DNA of 64,000 nt from Ruminococcus sp. (GTDB lineage Bacteria; Bacillota; Clostridia; Oscillospirales; Acutalibacteraceae). The notes under the pieces were generated by a model that saw only the letters and a list, made by a program, of their open reading frames with translations, searched no databases and was not told the origin of the DNA. A program made the position numbers and the translations under genes. The first letter of the stretch is position 1. The number at the start of each line of letters is the position of its first letter. This document shows, in pieces, positions 60,906 to 64,000 of this stretch. The stretch spans positions 131,163 to 195,162 of the forward strand of contig SFIQ01000001.1 of NCBI GenBank assembly GCA_004555265.1, given 5' to 3'.

Positions 60906-62637
60906 GCGCTTTATTGCCACTCCCCTGTTCTGTTCCGGCGGTTTTGCCTGTTTCTCGGCACAGGCTGGAAAAGTCAATTTCGGATTGCGTATCCCCAAAC
61001 AAAAAAACATGGACATTTTCCCCGTCCCATACAATTTTCCGAATAAACGAGCGTAAAGCCATTCGCTTTTGCTCCACAGACATCGTGTCAAATAACGCGG
61101 CGAAGGATTTTATCAAGTCTTGAATGCCCTGCGCCGCATCATCCGCATAGTAACGGTTATTGAGCAGGCTTTCCAAATCGTCGATGCGTTCTTGTAATTT
61201 TACGTTTTTCTCATGCAGCGTATTGATTTGGGCAGTGATATATGCAAATGCAGGCGTATCTTTTGTTTTCGCAAGGGAAGAAACCAAATCGTCGATTTTC
61301 TCTTGGTTTTCGCGCAGTTCTTTTTGTAAAGCATCCAGTTGGCAGTCGTAATCTTCGCGGCTGCCTTCTATTTTTAGTTTTAGGAATTGGAGTCCGCGCA
61401 TAAATTCGGAATCGTCCCGGGCAAGCAATTTTATCTGCTCGCAAAGCCTCTTATCCAACACATTGCCTTGCACATTCTTGCTTTGACAGCGTTTCCCGCG
61501 GCTGCGCTCTTTCCCCTCACAGAGATAGGTATAGATTTTCTCCCCGGCGGCATTTTCTCTTTTTGTCAGCTTTGGGCGCATAAAACTGCCGCAATTTCCG
61601 CAATACAACAAGCCCGACAGCAGTGCAACATTGCTTTTCGGTTTGTGATACGATTTCGATCGATTTTGTTCCAGCATTTTCTGCGTTTTCACCCAATCTT
61701 TGCCGCTGATAAGGCCTTTGTGCTTTCCGACCGCCACAATCCACTCGTCAAAATCGCGCGCTTTATTCGTTTTTCCGCTTTTTTGAATGGTTTTATTGTA
61801 TGCCATAATGCCGTGTTTGCCGTCAAAATCGGCTTCACTTGCATAAATCTCTACACCTAATTCTTGAAAATAGCGATATGCATCTTTATCGGCTATCATA
61901 TACACCGGATTTTGCAAAATCGAGCGCAAGGAAAAACGGGTGTATGCCTTGCCGTTTTTGCTGGTAATCTGATTTTGCAAGCAATAGGTATCTGTTTGCG
62001 TCAGCGAATTGGTTTCTAAAAACTTGCTGAAAATCAGTTTCACCGTTTCTGCTTCGGATTTTACGATTTCCAATTTATATGCTTTGCGCTCCTTGCCGTC
62101 CACGGTAACACTGCCGACCGTTTGGGCGCTCTTATACCCTGTCGGCGTAATGCCGCCGAGCCAACGGCCGCTTTTGGCGAGTTCGTGCATATTATCCCGA
62201 ATACGCTCGGCTGTATTTTCACGCTCTAATTGCGCAAAAACAGATACCATCATCATCATCGCGCGACCGCTTGGGGTGGTTGTGTCAAAATTATCCCGAA
62301 TCGAAATGAAACTAACGCCGTAGTCATCAAATTCATCTTTCAATTTTGCAAAGTCGCCCACATTCCGGCTGATTCGGTCTAACTTATAGCAGACAACGGC
62401 TTTGATTTGGTTTTGGCGCACGGCTTTCATCATTTTTTGAAATTGCGGGCGGTTTGTATTCCCGCCCGAAAAGCCCTCGTCCTCAAAAATGAGAATCTCC
62501 TGTTGCGACACATTCATCTCGTGAAGTTGTATGTATTGACGGCAGAGTTCCACTTGATTTTCAATGCTTTCGCCCTTGCCTGTAAACTTGGATTTGCGCG
62601 AGTATATGGCATATTTTCGGTTGTTCTTCTCTTTCAA
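60883..62637 (-). CDS. Large serine recombinase, probable sigK element excisionase (SpoIVCA-like)
   Basis: 584 residues from TTG at 62637 behind GGAGG. The N-terminal resolvase domain has YSRKSKFTGKGESIENQ, the catalytic Ser in that motif (SRKS), FEDEGFSGGNTNRPQF near 50-65 and YKLDRISRN near 82. The recombinase domain has TPTGYKS near 145-160 and a zinc ribbon (CGNCGSFMRPK, C-x-EG...C near 360-400); a coiled coil follows near 440-500. It recombines short att sites by double-strand cuts. Its end overlaps the sigK remnant, the hallmark of skin-type elements. The start codon TTG and sigma-A-like promoter are notable for a developmental enzyme. Confidence 0.92.
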   Translation of the reverse strand: MKEKNNRKYAIYSRKSKFTGKGESIENQVELCRQYIQLHEMNVSQQEILIFEDEGFSGGNTNRPQFQKMMKAVRQNQIKAVVCYKLDRISRNVGDFAKLKDEFDDYGVSFISIRDNFDTTTPSGRAMMMMVSVFAQLERENTAERIRDNMHELAKSGRWLGGITPTGYKSAQTVGSVTVDGKERKAYKLEIVKSEAETVKLIFSKFLETNSLTQTDTYCLQNQITSKNGKAYTRFSLRSILQNPVYMIADKDAYRYFQELGVEIYASEADFDGKHGIMAYNKTIQKSGKTNKARDFDEWIVAVGKHKGLISGKDWVKTQKMLEQNRSKSYHKPKSNVALLSGLLYCGNCGSFMRPKLTKRENAAGEKIYTYLCEGKERSRGKRCQSKNVQGNVLDKRLCEQIKLLARDDSEFMRGLQFLKLKIEGSREDYDCQLDALQKELRENQEKIDDLVSSLAKTKDTPAFAYITAQINTLHEKNVKLQERIDDLESLLNNRYYADDAAQGIQDLIKSFAALFDTMSVEQKRMALRSFIRKIVWDGENVHVFLFGDTQSEIDFSSLCRETGKTAGTEQGSGNKAPQRADRK

Positions 62638-62675
62638 AAAATCCGCCTCCGTTTATCACATTTTGGCCTAATATT

Positions 62676-62703
62676 ATTATACCGCAAAGACGGAGAAAAG
62701 CAA
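62676..62703 (-). promoter_or_regulatory. Promoter of the serine recombinase
   Basis: TTGCTT and TATAAT are 16 bases apart on the minus strand, about 40 bases upstream of the start. It looks like sigma-A, not the sigma-E type that drives spoIVCA in Bacillus. Confidence 0.6.
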
Positions 62704-62748
62704 TAAAAAAGTAACCAATTCCATAAAAATTGTTTGTAGAAAGAAGTT

Positions 62749-62776
62749 CCCTCTTGATGTAATAACTCCAAGAGGG
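62749..62776 (-). terminator. Hairpin after the tyrosine integrase
   Basis: CCCTCTTG pairs with CAAGAGGG around 12 bases, about 60 bases past the integrase stop. On the minus strand a T-rich AACTTCTTT follows. It may be a weak terminator or part of an element end. Confidence 0.45.
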
Positions 62777-62836
62777 CTTAATGATGCAAGTAGTTACGAA
62801 CACATACGGCGGTATCCTAAAACCTGCTTTAATCAT

Positions 62837-63784
62837 CTACAACAAATCATTTAATAGGTTCATACATTTTGTTTTCTGCTGCGTATTTGCACTTCCGTAA
62901 ACATTCAGTGTAAATGATACATTTTTGTGACCGAGAATTTCTGAAAGAGATTTAATATCGAACTCAGGTATCTCTATAGCGCGCACTGCAAAGGTATGCC
63001 GTATCTCATGAAACTTAACCTTTGGTAACCCATTACGCTTCAGGAAGCGTGTGAAAAACTGTCGATAAGTTCTCGGCTCTGTCGGTTTTGTTTTCCCTGT
63101 TAAGAAATAATGATTTGGGTTATCCGTATAAAACTTATTGATGATGTTCATCAGCAATGACGGTACCGGAATTGTTCGTGCCGAAGTTTTCGTTTTAGGC
63201 GGACCGATATGAAGATATGTAGTTCCTTTCTTTTTATCATAAATTCGCTGAACCGTTTTGTTGATGGTAATAGTTTTCGCCATTGGTGAAATATCACACA
63301 TTTGGATACCGCACAGCTCCCCGATTCGCACGCCGGTAAAGAGCGCTACTAAAATTCCAGCTGTTTTTCTATTTAAGTCCATATAGATACATTGAATTAA
63401 AGCCTGCTCTTGCTCACGAGATAAAGAAACAACTTTTTTGAAGTTGGTTTCTTTTGGGTATTCGATTAAATCCCAATTCAGCAACGGTATTGCTCTTTCT
63501 TTGTAAGCGTAATGGAGTGAAAGCCGCAAAACAAGAACGATATCACGAATAGATTTTACCGTGAGTCCACCGGTCTTATCCATTCGACCTTCATTGTATA
63601 AATACCCAATGAAGGTCTGAACATCCCTTTCTGTAATGCTTCCGATTTTCCTTCGTCCGAAATACGGAATTAAATGATTTTCCGAAATCAGAACGAAGTT
63701 TGCGTGTGTTGACGGCGTAATCATCGGTTTCTTTTGATTTAACCAATTGTTTACAAGCGTCTTGTATTGTGTATTTTCAGTCAT
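62837..63784 (-). CDS. Tyrosine recombinase/phage-type integrase
   Basis: 315 residues from ATG at 63784 behind GGAGGT. A SAM-like N-terminal DNA-binding domain lies near 10-110. The catalytic residues are the Arg in GVRIGELCGIQ near 165, the Lys in PPKTKTSARTIP near 215, HEIRH near 265, H in LGHKN near 287 and the Tyr in LNVYG near 297. It is close to integrases of phages and conjugative elements. It lies upstream of the serine recombinase, so the presumed sigK element either owns it or was invaded by a second element. The frame is open 69 codons further upstream. Confidence 0.92.
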   Translation of the reverse strand: MTENTQYKTLVNNWLNQKKPMITPSTHANFVLISENHLIPYFGRRKIGSITERDVQTFIGYLYNEGRMDKTGGLTVKSIRDIVLVLRLSLHYAYKERAIPLLNWDLIEYPKETNFKKVVSLSREQEQALIQCIYMDLNRKTAGILVALFTGVRIGELCGIQMCDISPMAKTITINKTVQRIYDKKKGTTYLHIGPPKTKTSARTIPVPSLLMNIINKFYTDNPNHYFLTGKTKPTEPRTYRQFFTRFLKRNGLPKVKFHEIRHTFAVRAIEIPEFDIKSLSEILGHKNVSFTLNVYGSANTQQKTKCMNLLNDLL

Positions 63785-64000
63785 AAAGACCACCTCCACA
63801 GGTATTATCTTATGGAGAACAAAATAATGTAAGATGTAAGCCTTTAAACCGTTACTTGAAAAGTTTTCTTTTAACGATAAATTCGGATTGGTATCTTCAA
63901 TTAACGGTCTCGAAAAGTATCCAAAACTTCGGTTTCCGGGCTTTGATGAGCCGTACAGATTGACGACTCTTGTCGAGATAGCCTCGCTCATAAATAGAAC
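63785..64000. other. Right edge, no separate gene recognised
   Basis: 216 bases upstream of the integrase. The minus strand is open in the integrase frame from an ATG at 63991, but no good ribosome site precedes it, and the translated 69 residues match no family I know. The stretch may be an integrase leader. Confidence 0.4.

Noticed and set aside
60894..61091. 5' extension of the sigma-K fragment frame
   Set aside because: The frame stays open through the recombinase gene, but its translation has no similarity to sigma regions 1-2; it is an out-of-frame reading of the recombinase.

Overview
The window reads as a chromosomal segment of a low-to-moderate GC, spore-forming Clostridia member of the Firmicutes, probably a gut Oscillospirales/Ruminococcaceae-type organism. 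The evidence is a SigK-type sporulation sigma factor, a type I dockerin protein, KtrAB, RbgA, DUF1540, two type I signal peptidases, Firmicutes-style promoters (TTGACA-17-TATAAT) and strong GGAGG ribosome sites. Species cannot be told from the sequence alone.

Layout. 1-9064 (minus strand): a surface-polysaccharide cluster transcribed leftward, UDP-galactopyranose mutase (glf), two GT2 transferases, a GT4 transferase, a Wzy/O-antigen-ligase-like polymerase, two more GT2 enzymes, and a beta-mannosidase cut by the window edge. 9231-14501 (plus strand): a split ThrE-type amino-acid exporter, the KtrB/KtrA potassium uptake system and an ABC-F protein. 14507-17328: a membrane protein and a membrane-anchored parvulin foldase. 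17394-21666 (minus): an LCP-like protein, a transglutaminase-like protein and folE-folP-folB-folK. 21791-26767 (minus): an MFS transporter and the tig-clpP-clpX proteostasis set. 26843-34629: phosphoesterase, DUF1540, threonine synthase, M19 dipeptidase, yraN, rnhB, rbgA, two lepB genes, tRNA-Arg(CCG) and ychF. 34691-39938: an orphan PTS EIIC-like permease, a YkpA/YbiT-type ABC-F and the priming sugar-phosphate transferase that could start the polymer of the first cluster. 40014-43931: potABCD with promoter and structured leader. 44117-49240: ybaK, trpS, a TetR-regulated ABC-2 exporter and an unknown membrane protein. 49458-51400: tRNA-Gly(TCC), a LytTR-PAS regulator, and a hairpin-rich gene-poor stretch with a phosphopantetheinyl transferase remnant.

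51400-59793 is one giant gene: a 2797-residue secreted protein with a discoidin-like N-terminus, six tandem blocks of about 310-370 residues rich in GLUG-type beta-helix motifs, and a C-terminal type I dockerin. It is probably a cell-surface or cellulosome-type scaffold client.

The right end holds the most striking system. The last 120 codons of sigK (60531-60893) have no start of their own. They begin exactly at the conserved IENEIL motif of sigma region 2, the place where sigK is interrupted in Bacillus subtilis and Clostridioides difficile. Directly upstream, overlapping by a few codons, ends a large serine recombinase (60883-62637). This is the organisation of a skin-type developmental intervening element: the 5' half of sigK should lie beyond the window. 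A tyrosine integrase (62837-63784) follows inside the presumed element.
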